Positions 41,468 through 53,651 of a stretch of 64,000 nt of DNA are shown here, in pieces (position 1 is the stretch's first letter; each line of letters begins with the position of its first letter). Below the pieces are notes generated by a model. It was not told where the DNA came from. It ran no database searches and saw nothing but the letters and a program-made list of their open reading frames with translations. Source of the stretch: Cladophialophora immunda (Eukaryota > Ascomycota > Eurotiomycetes > Chaetothyriales > Herpotrichiellaceae); contig NW_015622547.1 in the NCBI RefSeq assembly GCF_000835495.1, forward strand, positions 2,108,001 through 2,172,000. Reading direction: 5' to 3'. The position numbers were made by a program, and so were the translations under genes.

Positions 41468-42247
41468 ATGGGCGACAAGACTTTCCACTATGAGCAGCGA
41501 CAGCTGGAGAATGATCTCGTCGCTCTCGTGCCATTCGAGGTATGTACGCACATCTACGCTACGGAAAAGCAATATCAAAGCCATTTGCTTGAACGGGGGA
41601 GCCTGACTCGGCAGCAGCCCAGTGTCCATACAACACCTTTCGTTGAGATGATCAAGACCTACCCGGAAATGTTTACGTACATTCCCTTCCCAGTCATAAA
41701 CAACGAGGAGGACTTCATGAGAGAGGCCTACGAGGCTATACGCTCCTCGCCGGCAGACTGTCTGTTCGCAGTCATGGACAAGGCCGCCACTCCTGGAGCG
41801 GGGGATACGAGCGCGAAGTTCGCCGGCGTGGTGTCCTTGTTTGCCACGAACCCGGTCAATGCGGTCACTGAAGTCGGCGTCATGATCTTCCCAGCCTTCC
41901 AGCGCACCCACGTGGCGACGAACGCGATAGGCCTCCTCCTCTTTTGGACGCTCGATCCGCCCTCCGCCGGCGGTCTGGGCCTGCGACGCGTTGTATGGCA
42001 AACCCACGCGGGGAACGCGGTATCTCGAAAGACTGCTTCGCGGATCGGGTTCGAGTTCGAAGGCATCGCGAGGTGGGATCGTGTGTTCCCGCACGGCAAA
42101 GTTGCACTCTCCGCGGAAGCTCTTCGAACAAGAAATGGTACGCAAGAGGAACAGCCGGGAAGGCACACCGCTGTCTATTCAATCGTATGGGATGAGTGGG
42201 AGGACAAGAGACCTAAAATCGCAGCGCTGATGGAACGGAAACAGTGA
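41468..42247 (+). CDS. GNAT-family N-acetyltransferase
   Basis: Two exons, 41468-41539 and 41615-42247, giving 234 aa. Splicing out 41540-41614 joins LVALVPFE to QPSVHTTPFVEMIKTYPEMFTYIPF, the usual N-terminal pattern of fungal RimJ/RimL-like GNAT proteins (substrate side of the fold). Core strands follow: FAGVVSLFATNPVNAVTEVGVMIFPAFQRTHVATNAIGLLLFW (strand 4 and the acetyl-CoA-binding region, here QRTHVAT rather than the canonical Q/RxxGxG/A) and RVVWQTHAGNAVSRKTASRIGFEFEG, which matches the conserved ending of this subfamily. It would acetylate a small molecule or protein N-terminus; the substrate is unknown. The first exon is less certain, as an upstream open stretch has no ATG. Confidence 0.8.
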   Translation: MGDKTFHYEQRQLENDLVALVPFEVCTHIYATEKQYQSHLLERGSLTRQQPSVHTTPFVEMIKTYPEMFTYIPFPVINNEEDFMREAYEAIRSSPADCLFAVMDKAATPGAGDTSAKFAGVVSLFATNPVNAVTEVGVMIFPAFQRTHVATNAIGLLLFWTLDPPSAGGLGLRRVVWQTHAGNAVSRKTASRIGFEFEGIARWDRVFPHGKVALSAEALRTRNGTQEEQPGRHTAVYSIVWDEWEDKRPKIAALMERKQ

Positions 42248-43338
42248 GGTTCAGATAGATTGCCTCGAGTGCGGTCATGTAGGTCAAATCCTCGAGGGCA
42301 CTCTCGAAGTCCACAAATGCCCTAGAATGAGACGACTCGAACCGCCCTTCAGCTTCGAATCTTGACCTCGTCGTCGCAGATGGGGGGCAGCCAGGTGCGG
42401 CAGGTGGGCCGAATTCTTAACATCAATGCTTGGCCAGCCCAAACCAAACTGCTCATCAATGTATCAACTTCCCCAGGCATAAGACGAACATCTCCCTCTG
42501 AATTCCTGATCTGATCGGAAGGCCTTCAAAACGTCCAGATTCCTGGTTATACACCCGCTCCGTGCTCAACAGCACGTTCATCTAAGCATTTGACGGCTTC
42601 CAATCGTCCGATACATAACTCTGCCAGGTCTGCGCCTTAGCTATAGGGGTGTCCGTTTAGTTTGTGTCTACGTTTGTCTATCTCTTCTAGAAATGTTTAT
42701 AGAGAACGCAGTTTAACCGCCTCGTTGGCTTTGGCAAGGAGCTCCGAAGATGAACAAGCAGGTTACGAGTACTGCAAGCGCAGTCCAGCATGAGGGTCTG
42801 AGACAAATTGACAAATTTTGCCGATTCTCATCCAGGCTGCACTCTTCAGCTCCCACCCAGTTTGCATCCTGACCAGTTTTCTCTGACAAGGATCGCGGTC
42901 GACCGGGCATTTCTCGCTAACCTGCCTTAGCCCTACCAGGCCTGGCGCCCTTATCCAAGGCATTGCGGCATCTGCCATTTATTGTCCAATCTTGGAGAAA
43001 TACTATTCGGACCGCTTGAAAATTTTCAATTGCACCGTACGATCTGTGAAACCGAGCCTGACCTATGTTGAAGTTGTGACTCCGAATCATGGGGACTCTT
43101 GGTCGGCAAAGATACCTTTATCAAGTTCACAGCATCGGTAGCCTGCGTCCGGTTCAGCCTCACCTACAAAGGAGATTTATGTACAGGCTGACCTCCACCG
43201 TTATTTCACTATGCGGACGTGTTGATGCATTGTACCTGTCTCACACCTGCATCGCCTTGCTGTGCAACCTGGGTCCGGAACCGCATTTGAGGCTGGGACT
43301 TTCATGGAGGATCGTCCCAGCCTGGTGAGCGAAGAAGA
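42248..43338. other. Intergenic region upstream of the GTPase-patatin gene
   Basis: 1,091 bp. No convincing coding stretch, though short upstream exons of the next gene between 43090 and 43338 cannot be excluded, because the N-terminus of that protein is not fixed by homology. Confidence 0.45.
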
Positions 43339-46300
43339 ATGCCTCCGTCTACTTACTCTATGCTCTCTCCTAGATCAGCGACTGATATCTCGTGCATACA
43401 TTGCTTCTGTCAATTATTTCCCTGGCGCACGTCGTATTCTCCTGCTGCAGCGACGAAAAAAATCTGCATGAGGCCGGCTATACCTCCCTCTTACTTTACG
43501 TGCGTAGAATGTGAAGCGAAATTCGAAGCAGCTGGCATCGTCTTCTGTGCTGGGTGCAATTATTATCAATGTCTGACTTGTTGGGACAAGCTTACCGCCC
43601 ACAAGAAAGGCATCCTGAGTCCTTCTGGCTTCCCACATGACAAAACCGACCCGTCAATGGTAGCCGCTCTCCAAGCGTGCCTGCGCGAGCCAGAAAACGA
43701 GGAGGAGCAGAATTTGAAACATGTTGAGGACGAGGAGACAACTTGGTTCGGTCTCGACAGAGAGGATACGGATGACTCGATCTTGGCCGAATACGGGAGA
43801 TATGCAACGATAATGTTGGAGACTGCACAACTGGCTGGGCAACAACGGTTCCCTCAGCTGGTGTCATTCATGGGCGTGACAAGTTGTTCATCCACTCGCT
43901 GCGATCCTATGCTGTGCTAACAAGCGTTAGATGCCGGAAAGAGCACGTTGATTAAATTACTTCTGGATCTCAAATCCTCAGACAATTCAGGGGAAGGCGC
44001 AGAGGTTGCCTCACCCATCATCGGTCGGAGCGAGTCTGACACTCCAACGTCAGCAGATGTTCACCTGTACGCAGATTCTGAGCTGTGTACCAGTGAGCGG
44101 CCTCTTCTGTATGCCGACTGCGAAGGCTTCGATGGTGGAGAGGCACTTCCAATCGCCCAGCTCGCCGTAGATGAAGGAGGCCGGCGCCTGGAAGGAACTT
44201 CGACAGGTCCCAGGACCAGCGGTCATGTACATCGCCTGACGAAGAAACTGACAGCAAGTTTCAAAAGAAGGCTTAAATGGGCTGTCAAAGATACATCTGG
44301 TGAGGGACATCGAGATCCCACCAGCCGCCGCGGTTTTGCTGTCTCGGAAATGTATCCCAAGATCTTGTATGCGTTTTCCGATGTCATTGTTTTTGTGCTT
44401 AACAATCCGAAGTGAGTTCCCTCTGGGGCCTGAAGGGGTGAAATGCTTACTCGAAGGACAGAACGCTGGAGGCAGTGGTTGAGCAAATGTTGACCTGGGC
44501 ACATGGGTTATACGAAGGGACAATCAATCGTCCCAGTCAACCTCGCATGATAATAGCCCTCAATAAATCCGACAACTCGACCCCTGCCGACCAATGGAGT
44601 CCTGAAAATGCCACAGCGAAGCTACTGAATTCCGCGCAAGCACAAATTGGGAAGAACGCTACATTTCAACGTTACCTGAAGTATTGGAATGCTAGGGACG
44701 AGTACTATCACATTGCTACGATGCAGGATTTATTGAGACGCTACTATGCGAGCGTGGATGTGATCCGATTGCCGCACAAGGGACGATACGAGCTACTCAA
44801 CAAGCAGCGCATACTCCTGCAGGAGCTGATCACAAGAGCCTGTCAAGCATCGTACGATGATAAATTGAGGCGTCAAATGCTGCTGAACGCTGATGAACTC
44901 GGCCTTTACCTCGACCTTGCCCTGACGCATTTCTCAGAGAGCCTGGAGGAACCCTTTGACTTTGTGAAGGCTTCGCTCAAACATCGCCCGACTCCAGCAA
45001 CTTTGTCGGAATATATTACGACGCTTGCGATTGAAGTAGAAGAACAATGCAAATACCACGACCAGCCGAAGCCTCTCTTCGAGAAGCTCACACCATTCAT
45101 CGCTTCATGCTTAATGCTCGACGCTGCACGTCAAGGACGTATTGGTGGGTCTGCATACCAGGTGCTGAACGTTACAAGTTACTAATGTCTTGTCTTTCAG
45201 GCCTTCCGAACGTGTGGTTCGGCAAGATCACGGATCAGGAGCCTCGCCACAAGGACACCAAATCATACGCGCAGGCCTGTCACGATGCGATCGAAGAATA
45301 CTGCGACCTGCGGCTTCCGTGTCACGCCGAATACCCTTTACCCTCTCGAGATCGTTCATGCGTCTTGTCGAGAAAGAGCCATGCGGGCTACCACCGTCGC
45401 AAGGGTAAAGCAGCAGCGATGCAACAAAACGATTGGCAGGGTGTCTGGGAGAATAAGTTTGATTGCAAGGATTTTAAATGGGACCAACAAGTCTTGAAGA
45501 GACTGGAGAATTCAGACAATTCTTCAAGACCCGAAACCTTTTTAAGTGAGGTGATCAAGAAACATACAAAGGCTCTTCCGATGTTTTACGACCAAGTAGG
45601 AGGATCGGAAAGATACATCATCCGTTCCATTTGCTTGGGGTGTCTGAGCCATGCACCCGAATTCGTCCTGAAGTGTGACCATGTGTTGTGTCGGAACTGT
45701 GTCAGGGATTTCGGGAGTGTTCAAAAGGACAGACATGTCTCTCTGCGCAGTTGTCCCCTAGGCCATGAGTTTGAAAAGGGAGAAGAACAGCGGCTCCCAG
45801 AACTGAGTCCACCTTTCAGTGGGATGAGTGTCTTGGTCCTCGATGGGTGCGCATTTCTCATCATCTTATTCCTCGTTTTCTTACTGACCAATGTCGCAGG
45901 GGTGGAGTACGCGGGATAGTCGAGTGTGCGATCCTAGAAGCAATCGAGGAATTGATCGGAGTACCTGCCTTTTACTTCTTCGACCTCGTGGTCGGTACAA
46001 GGTAGGTTTTATCTTGTCCTGGAGTTCTGCTCTAATCTTTGCCAAGTACGGGAGGCATCATGGCGCTTGCCCTTGGGCACAATATGTGGAGTGCTAGAAA
46101 GTGCACCGAGAACTTCCTAAAGTTTGTGAAGAAGGCTTTCACACCCCGCCCAGGTCACGACGTGAAATACTTCAAATACTTGCAGCTCGCTTGGTCCCAC
46201 AGCATATACAGGACCGGAGGTCTGGAAACGGCGCTGAAAGAATCGTTCGGCCCAGAGAACATTCTGTTTGACCAGCGAGAACAATGTCAACTCCAGCACA

Positions 46301-47449
46301 TGCCTAAAGTGGCTGTTGTTTCGAAAATGAAATCCAGCGGAACATATCTTTTTGCAAACTACAATGCACGACCACATCCAGACAAGAAATACCAGAGGTG
46401 GCGACCTCAATCCAAAGATGACGAGTGTCTCACCTGGGAAGCGTAGGTCGAACACGATTTATGCCTATAAAGATTTCATGCTAACTCCTGTGAGCGCGAG
46501 ATGTACGTCGGCGGCACCAGGTTACTTCAAGCCTTATGCTTTCAGTGGCAGGCCACGAGAACTGTGGCTCGACGGTTGTCTATTTCACAATAACCCCGTC
46601 GAAATAGCTCTTGAAGAATGGAAACTGCTGGCGGAGCATTGTGGAGACAAGCCGCTCATAGACTCGATGTTGTCCCTCGGAACCGGCCGCGTGAGAGACG
46701 ACTGCATACCGCAAGAAGAAGATGGCGCTCAAAAAGACGAATCTTTCCTCAAGTTCCTCTACAACACAGTAGAGAACCAAGTGAAACTAAGTTTGGGAAC
46801 CGATACGCGATGGGATCAGACGAAGTCGCAACAAACGGTTGGCCTACGACCGCGAATGCATCGAATCAATCCGGACCTAGGGTTTGCACCGCCAAAGATG
46901 GACGACGTGGCTCGTGTGGACGAGATGTACAATGCAGTAAAACGCCACAGCACCCAAGGTCCAATGCGCGATCAGATCGTCGAGGTCGCATGCATTCTAG
47001 TCGCACACATGTTCTTCTTCCAGAAGACGAAAGACGCTTCACGCCCTCCAGGGTCCCATCTCACCGCCTTGTCAGGCACCATTGCCTGCCGGATCAGGGA
47101 CACGGATCCGAAGTTGGACGATCTGGGAAACTTCATCAAAAAATACTCACATGACCCCGAAGCCGCGGTCTTTCGCGTGCGCATATTCCACGAGTCGACC
47201 GATGCACCGCGCGGGAAGTCTACTGACTCGATAGTGCGCATACCATTTGCCACTTCCGTGCCGGCCAGCCAACATGAACGCTGGGGCTTTCAATTCCCTG
47301 AGCAAACAATCATGGTGGAGAATGATAGTACTCTGATCAATATTGAACTCAACCTCGAAAACGCTCGTTGGGAGTCGGCCTGGTGCAGCATCAGCGGATT
47401 CCCCAGGCAGTTGATGAAGGCTGACTACGGAAATTCAGTGAGGGTGTGA
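43339..47449 (+). CDS. Zinc finger - GTPase - RING - patatin multidomain protein
   Basis: Seven exons, 43339-43882, 43931-44411, 44462-45144, 45201-45846, 45900-46001, 46047-46442 and 46495-47449, join in frame to 1,268 aa (1,225 if the ATG at 43468 is used). Domains: a B-box/ZZ-like finger (C55, C58, C70, C73, C78, C81, H88); a P-loop GTPase with G1 GVTNAGKST (179-187), G3 DCEG (244-247) and G4 NKSD (376-379); a helical middle; a RING-like finger (C714, C717, C728, H730, C733, C736, C754, H758); and a C-terminal patatin lipase with DGGGVRG (784-790), GTSTGG (Ser819) and WLDG (Asp977). All three enzyme-type centres look intact. The G1 junction uses a weak donor (GTTGTT), chosen by phase and because it restores the P-loop. 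Fungi have similar long lysophospholipase-like proteins of unknown role. I infer a nucleotide-gated lipase, perhaps in defence or incompatibility. Confidence 0.85.
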
Positions 47450-48143
47450 GGAAAGGAGCGGCGGTCAGTCAGTCGACTGAAAGGATTTGCAGATCTGAAC
47501 CTGTGCTACAGGCTTGTTGGCCGGCGAACAAAAAAGATGAGTTCATGAGGATGAGGGAGTTGCTTTGGAGTTTCCGGTTAATGATTATGCTCCTTCATTT
47601 CATACATCGTCATAGAAATGGATAATCCATGGCACAGTATGCTAGCACTTTCTCTTTCGTACGACATCGTTTTCAAATAATCATTGTTTCCGCCACAGAC
47701 GACAAGATTGCGACCCGAGCACTTCCCGCCGACTAGCTGGTCGCCATCTTTGATCTCGAAACCAGGTGTCTTTTTCTTTTCGCACAGGGCAAATACGAGA
47801 CACCCACAACGACACCATTCGTCGAACAACCATGGATGGTGAATAGAGTCTAAAAGCGGCGAATGTAGGGTGAGGGTCGAGGTGCGCTCGAGTGCTATAT
47901 ATCTGATTTATAGACCGTGAGGTTCCGCCACTCTTAATGCCTCTCAATACCGCTAGTCCTGATTAGGCTGCCTGTCATTTCAACAACGATTTGCCTGGCT
48001 TTTGGACGCCAAGACGAGGGCCCCCACTCTCTTCCACTTCTGGCTTCCACTGCAGACTTTGAACGTTCTATTCGTACTTGGTTCCCGGGAGGTCACAGTG
48101 CCGGGTGTGTCCAGAACACAGACAGTCTGGCAGATGAACGTCC
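47450..48143. other. Intergenic, possible gene remnant
   Basis: 694 bp between two plus-strand genes. On the minus strand 47578-47890 is open and reads protein-like (for example HPWLFDEWCRCGCLVFALCEKKK), with a TATAAATC box further upstream at about 47905, but no ATG fits the frame and no intron rescues it. It could be a gene remnant or last exon; I do not call a gene. Confidence 0.35.
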
Positions 48144-49528
48144 ATGTCTTTCTCCTTCGGCTTCAGCGGTGATGATATCGAGGACGACGGAGAGTCCCAA
48201 GAGCACGAGGCCCTCGCCAGCAAGATCTCCGAGTATACGTTATCCGAGCCAGGAAAGTCTCCTCCGCATGCTACCATCCAGCCACAGAGCCATTCGCTGG
48301 CAGAATTGGTAAGTTCTCTCTGGTCTGCGAGATGTGGATTCTAGTATGGCCTCCCTTTGCCAAAAAAAAAGGACCAAGCTGCCTTTCTCCATGAACAAGA
48401 CCAAGACAAAGTCTCATGACCATCGAATCTTCCCAGTTAGCATCATTGCCATCCCAGATATCGTACAGCAAGCTGCATATACCCCAGTCGACGGACCATG
48501 GCTTCCACGACACCAAAACCAACGACAACGGCGCCGAGACCACGCTCTTCCGGCGCTCGGTGTTTGACATCCGCGCCCAGCTCATGACCGAAGCGAACCC
48601 CTCCGCCGAAGAAGAGGATGTCGCCAAAACGCTCCTCTCGGGCCTGGAAAGCGGCGACCTCTCGTCAGGCATCTACGAAGGAGGCTTCAAGACGTGGGAA
48701 TGCGCGCTTGACCTAGCCTCCCTCGTCGGCTCGGACCCAGACCTCTTCGATCGCGACCGCACCCCCTCGGCTCTGGAGGAGGATTGGGAGGTCGTCGAAC
48801 TCGGCGCGGGAAGCGCCGTGCCAAGTTTGGCGCTCATGCAAAAGTTCCTCGAGCGGAGGAAAAGTCACCACCCGGCGCGCGGTGGCGGGAGCCTGAGGTT
48901 GACGTTGTGCGACTACAACGCCGACGTGCTCCGACTGGCCACCGCGCCCAACGCGCTCCTCAACTACCTCTTTGCTTCGGGGAAACTGGCCCCGTCTCTC
49001 GACGAGGGTGGCCGGGACGGAGACCTCGACCTCGAAGAACTGGGAGGCGAGCCCTTTGTGAACCGCACCATCCAGGACATGGCCTCCGATCGCATATCGA
49101 TCGATTTCATATCGGGGGGATGGGGCCCGGAATTCCTCGACCTCATCAACCCATCGTCACCGCGAGGATCAGGAGGGACAGGCCAGCAACACCGGCCCGC
49201 AACGAACCTGCTGATCCTCGCTTCCGAAACAATCTACTCGCCATCCTCGATCAGGGCATTCTCGGAAACCGTCCGCGCCCTCTTGTCTCCCCACTCCCGT
49301 CGTCCCGAGACCCGAACGGGGCTGGCGAAGGCACTCCCGCCCAAAGCCTGGGTCGCTGCAAAGAGAGTCTACTTCGGCGTTGGGGGCGGAGTGGACGAGT
49401 TCGTCAGGGAGATGGACGCGCTTGGTGGGAGCACGCGGGTTGTCATGGAAATCAAGGATGCGGGAGTGGGAAGGGTCGTGTTGGAGGTCACACCCCCAGC
49501 TCCTCCAGATACTACTTCTGTTTCATAG
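48144..49528 (+). CDS. HPM1: Protein-histidine N-methyltransferase HPM1-like
   Basis: Two exons, 48144-48308 and 48437-49528, giving 418 aa. Yeast Hpm1 (human METTL18) methylates a histidine of ribosomal protein uL3 with S-adenosylmethionine, tuning ribosome assembly and elongation. Visible marks: SGIYEGGFKTWECALDLASLV, the family signature just before the SAM site; motif I as VVELGAGSAVPSLALM; the acidic LCDYNADVLRLAT at the end of strand 2, which binds the SAM ribose; and ILASETIYSP near the active site. Inserted low-complexity segments (GGRDGDLDLEELGG, GSGGTGQQ) lengthen it relative to yeast. It is convergent with eIF3a, another translation gene. Confidence 0.88.
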
Positions 49529-49860
49529 GGGGAGAAGCAATAGCAAGCAAATGGAAGGCCGAGAGTGGACAGCGAACAATAATACCACATCAATGGAAAA
49601 GGCAGTTAAGAGGCCTGTCGAGCCAGAATGAACACACCCCTAGTTGCTATGGGAATTGGCCTTGCGCCTCCGTCTTGATTGCGCCGCTAATACAACTATG
49701 TGGCCGTCTCAATTTGGATGCAAACGACTGACTAACTCAATGCCGGGAGACTTAAATTACAGGTACCTAACTTTTAGGCAAGAATGAACAACCGCCACCA
49801 TCTCCGCGACCTCATTCTTCCCTAGCTGCCTCCACCAAGCTCGGTCCAACCCTTGGCCCT
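49529..49860. other. Convergent 3' region, no gene seen
   Basis: 332 bp between the HPM1 stop (+) and the eIF3a stop (-). Contains an AGGTACCTAA element at about 49760. No coding signal. Confidence 0.45.
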
Positions 49861-52800
49861 TCACTGCTGGCGACTGCGCATACTTGGAGGCACGTACCTT
49901 CCTGGCCCCCCCGACGCAGGCTTTCTCTGTGCTGCTTCGTCACCACTGCCCTGTGCTGGAGAACCCGCCCCTTCTCTTGACAAGCTGCGGCCTCCATCCC
50001 TCATGTGCATCGGCACATAACGTCCGCCTTGTGCGCCGTTAGCGGGAGACGCGGACGCATTGCGCGCAGGTGGATGATGGTCGCGAGCAGGCGGGTGGTG
50101 ATAGTCACGAGCAGGTGGATGATCTGGCCCAGATCGAGCAGATCCGCTTTCACGAAGATGTGGAGGAACATATCCACCTTGGCGACGGGCTGGTGGTTCT
50201 TGAACTGAAGGCGCAGCCTGAGACGGAGCGGAAGCCTCTGCAGGAACCGGTCCAGGACCACCAGGGATGGAAGCTTCTTTTGCGGCTTGTCGTTCGCGCC
50301 AGCCGCCGCCGGCTTTACCGGCCAGTTGAAGACGAGGTGCGGTTCGTGGGCCTTCTTGGGACTCGGTCCGGGCTTCCATGGGAGGGGCTTCTCTCGGTCC
50401 TCCGCGAGAGAACGGCGCCGGCGCCGGCACCGGCGCTCCTTGTTCGGCTTTTCGAGCCGCTCTCCTCGCTGCAGCTTCTTCCTCACGTTGCATCTGTTTT
50501 CTCGCGGCTTCTTCGCGTTCGAGTCGAGCGGCCTCCGCCTGAGCTCGTCGCTCGGCGGCAACTCGTTTCTTTTCTTCCTCGGCCTTCGCTTTCTCCTCGT
50601 CCTCGCGCTGTCTACGCTCTTCCTCCTCGCGAATGCGACGCTCTTCGGCTTCTTGGGCTGCACGCTGTCTGGCCTTCTCCTCGTGGTAAGCCTTGATCCG
50701 TTTGCGCTTCTCTTCCTCAAACTCCCGCTCGGCTCGCTTACGAAGCCTCTCAAACTCAGCAGCACGACGCTCCGTGATTTGGCCCTTGAAGGTGTCATAC
50801 TCTTTGACGAGTCTGCTGAGACGATGCTTCAGAGCCAGACCTTCCTTATGCTTTTCCTGTGCTTCCTTCAGCATGAGCTCTTTGTTTTGCTCGTAGATCT
50901 TCATGTCTTCCTCCCGCTGCTTTTCATAATCCGACTGTTGGTACTTGAGCTCCTCCCGGCGGAATGCACGCTCGAGATGATCGAGACGCTTGGCCGTGAT
51001 GCGGATGCGTTCGTCCTTTTCTTTCTTGTCTTTCTCGAGTTGTGACAACTTGAGATAACGGATTTGGTTCGAATCCAGTTCGTCAATGTTCACGTCTTGG
51101 AGATCGATCTTCATGCCACTTTGCAGTTCGGCTAGCTGTTTTTCTATTTCCTGACGTCGAATGCGGGCTTGCTCATCCTTCACACGCTTGAGCTCACGAG
51201 CTCTTGTCTCATCGCGCAGGCGCTGAGATTCAGCCTCTGCCTGCTGTTGAGCACGAATGCGACGACGAGTTTCTTCCTCTCTCTGTCTCTTCTGGAAAGC
51301 CTCTGAAGCCGCTTCCTTTTTCTTCTCGATGACGACACGCCTCTCGAGAGTCTCCTGGTGCTCTTGTTCGGCTCCAGCCTCAGCGCGAGCAAGAGCGGTT
51401 TCTCTCGCCGCCAAACGAGCCTGGTTGTACGATGGGTCGACATACATGCATGTCACATGCAAAGTCTTTGCCAGTCTTGTAAGCTGCGATCGAGCAATCT
51501 CGGCTGGAGTATTCTGAAGTCTTTGGACTGAACCAACTTCGCTCTCTGCCGATCCTGCCGCGCTGCCCGGATGGAGAGCCTTCGCAGAGGAGAAGACATC
51601 GGAGTCGAAGGCCAAGATACCAGAAATATGGTCAAGTCTGATGGACAGATCGCCCTTTTTGCAACCATTCATGATGAACTTCTCGATCATTGCGGGAGTC
51701 ACCTCAAATGGCGCAGGGAACTGAGCGAGCCGCGTCACAAAACTCAACTCCACTGATTCGTAGACTTGTGAGAGTTGCTGGAAGAGGCGGGTAAGGATGA
51801 CTTGCTGGAGAGGAAGAACATATTTCTCCATTTCGGGATCAGCTCCGATCTGAGCCAGAATAGGCGAGATCTTCTTGCAAATCGAGAGAGGATGGAAATC
51901 GACCTCAAGGATATTGTAGAGGTCCCGAATCTCCGGTCGAACACGCTTGAGCAAGCCCTTGCTGAGTGCGTCCTTGAAGAGTCCTGCCCTTGTTGGCGCA
52001 AATGGCATGCTGAGAAGGTTGGTCAAGCGATTGTTCTTGTTCTTCCGTGCCTCATCCACATCGACCAACGCACCTCGCGAACGAGACGTGCTGATAACGG
52101 GAATAGCCAACGCAGAAAGCAGTACAAAGGAGGCGGCCTTGGTCAAAGAATCCTCCGTGACAGCTGGGTTATCGCGCTTTGGAGACTGGCCAGATGCGAT
52201 GGCAGCTGCGGACTGTCGGAGTAGGTTGTAGTACTTGTTCCACGCTGCTGCATGGAACAAAAAGTTGTCACTGACAAGAAAGATCTTGGTGAGCTTCTCG
52301 TAATAATTGGCCATCATGACATTCTTCGCCGGTCGCTTGGAAAGTGTAAGAAGCATATGGATATCTTCGACGCTGCGGAAAGCCTCCTGCCATAATTCAA
52401 GCTCATCTGCCACATTCAACTGTCGAAAACGTGTTTCGAGATGACGCTGTAGAGTGTCGGGTTCATTTAAATTGATGGCGTGCATTTGGGAGGAGTATTT
52501 GGCAGCATTCTGCACATGGTTTCGTAGGAGTTCACACAGCCGACGGAATTCAGTCTTTCGCGTATACTTGAGACAGAAATCGAAGGCTTGATGAGCAGTG
52601 CTCTGATACATAACCTCCAGACGAGCATTGTTCTTCAGGATCTCCAAGACTGTGCGATACGTCTCCCAGAGGAACTTGAGCCATGGCGTAACAATTGCTC
52701 GATCCGTTCGATCTTTGGATTGTTCACCGGAGACAGTAGCGAGGAGGATGGTTTCCGGAGTTTCGGTGGCCTCGAGGTCTTCGACATTGAGGGCTGTGGC

Positions 52801-53283
52801 ACTCGCCGCCGACTCAAGCGACGATTGAACCTGGTCAGCCTTGGCTTGAGCCTCCTGAACTTTTTGTTCGGCGAGCTCAATGAATTTTTTCAAGACCAAC
52901 TGCGACCCGTCAGCACGTGTTAACAGAAAGCGCTGTGTGTCTAAACTATCATACCTCGATCGTTCCCACGTTCGTGTTTTGTGCAATGTTCTTGTACTGG
53001 TACAGTCCATCTTTTGCGGATTTGCCCTTTCTTAGATCGACACACAACTCGACGAAAAGGAGCATAACCGGCTCCAAGGAGGAGATGGGGCTATTCCGGG
53101 AACGTTTGGAGGTGACATGTTCATGGAGGACGTTGAGAGCCGCTTGGGTTTGGTCGACGGCAATGAGCTCTTGCGCTCGCTGAAAGCGTCTGTCAGTCAT
53201 TTGTGCGCGGCAGGATGGACGTGAAGGGATTTTCGCCTTACTCTGAGCACATTCTCAGGCCTGATATGGGGTGGTGGAGGCAT
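49861..53283 (-). CDS. TIF32: Translation initiation factor eIF3 subunit a
   Basis: Three exons on the minus strand, 53242-53283 ([14 protein letters not shown]), 52955-53179 and 49861-52899, giving 1,101 aa. eIF3a is the scaffold subunit of eIF3 and bridges the 40S subunit, mRNA and other factors during scanning. N-terminus [22 protein letters not shown] and KGLYQYKN-type segments are those of the family; the PCI domain lies around residues 300-520. From about 560 to 840 there is a long Arg/Glu/Lys-rich coiled coil typical of eIF3a, followed by a Pro/Ala/Gly/Arg low-complexity tail with repeated GGRYVP and [10 protein letters not shown] motifs. The exon 2/3 junction is set at [16 protein letters not shown] by comparison with the family. 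Confidence 0.95.
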
Positions 53284-53651
53284 CTTGAGGGTCGGCTGCT
53301 TGAGTCACAAGAGAGATGGGAAGAGATGACCAAATGAATGATATCTCTCAAGACTCTCTCCAGATGGCCGATGAGTCTGTCCTAGAGATGAACTTGTGAC
53401 TGTGACTGATTGCCGACAGGATCCTTAGTGACGATGGGCAAAAGTGTTCGAAATCACACTGCCCTGTGTTGTGCAGCTTGGCACTGAATCTGCCGGACCA
53501 ATGTTTCTCCGGCGACACGTGCCAGGGTATAAAATGCACTCCAATGCGTCACCGTATTTTCTCCATCACGTGAACCCAAACCTCCAAACAAACGCACTTC
53601 GCAAACTGCACATTTGCATCACCGAACTTATCACGCTTACCCCAAAACAAG
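53284..53651. promoter_or_regulatory. Divergent promoter, eIF3a / small unknown gene
   Basis: 368 bp between two start codons on opposite strands. No striking motif; no gene seen. Confidence 0.5.
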
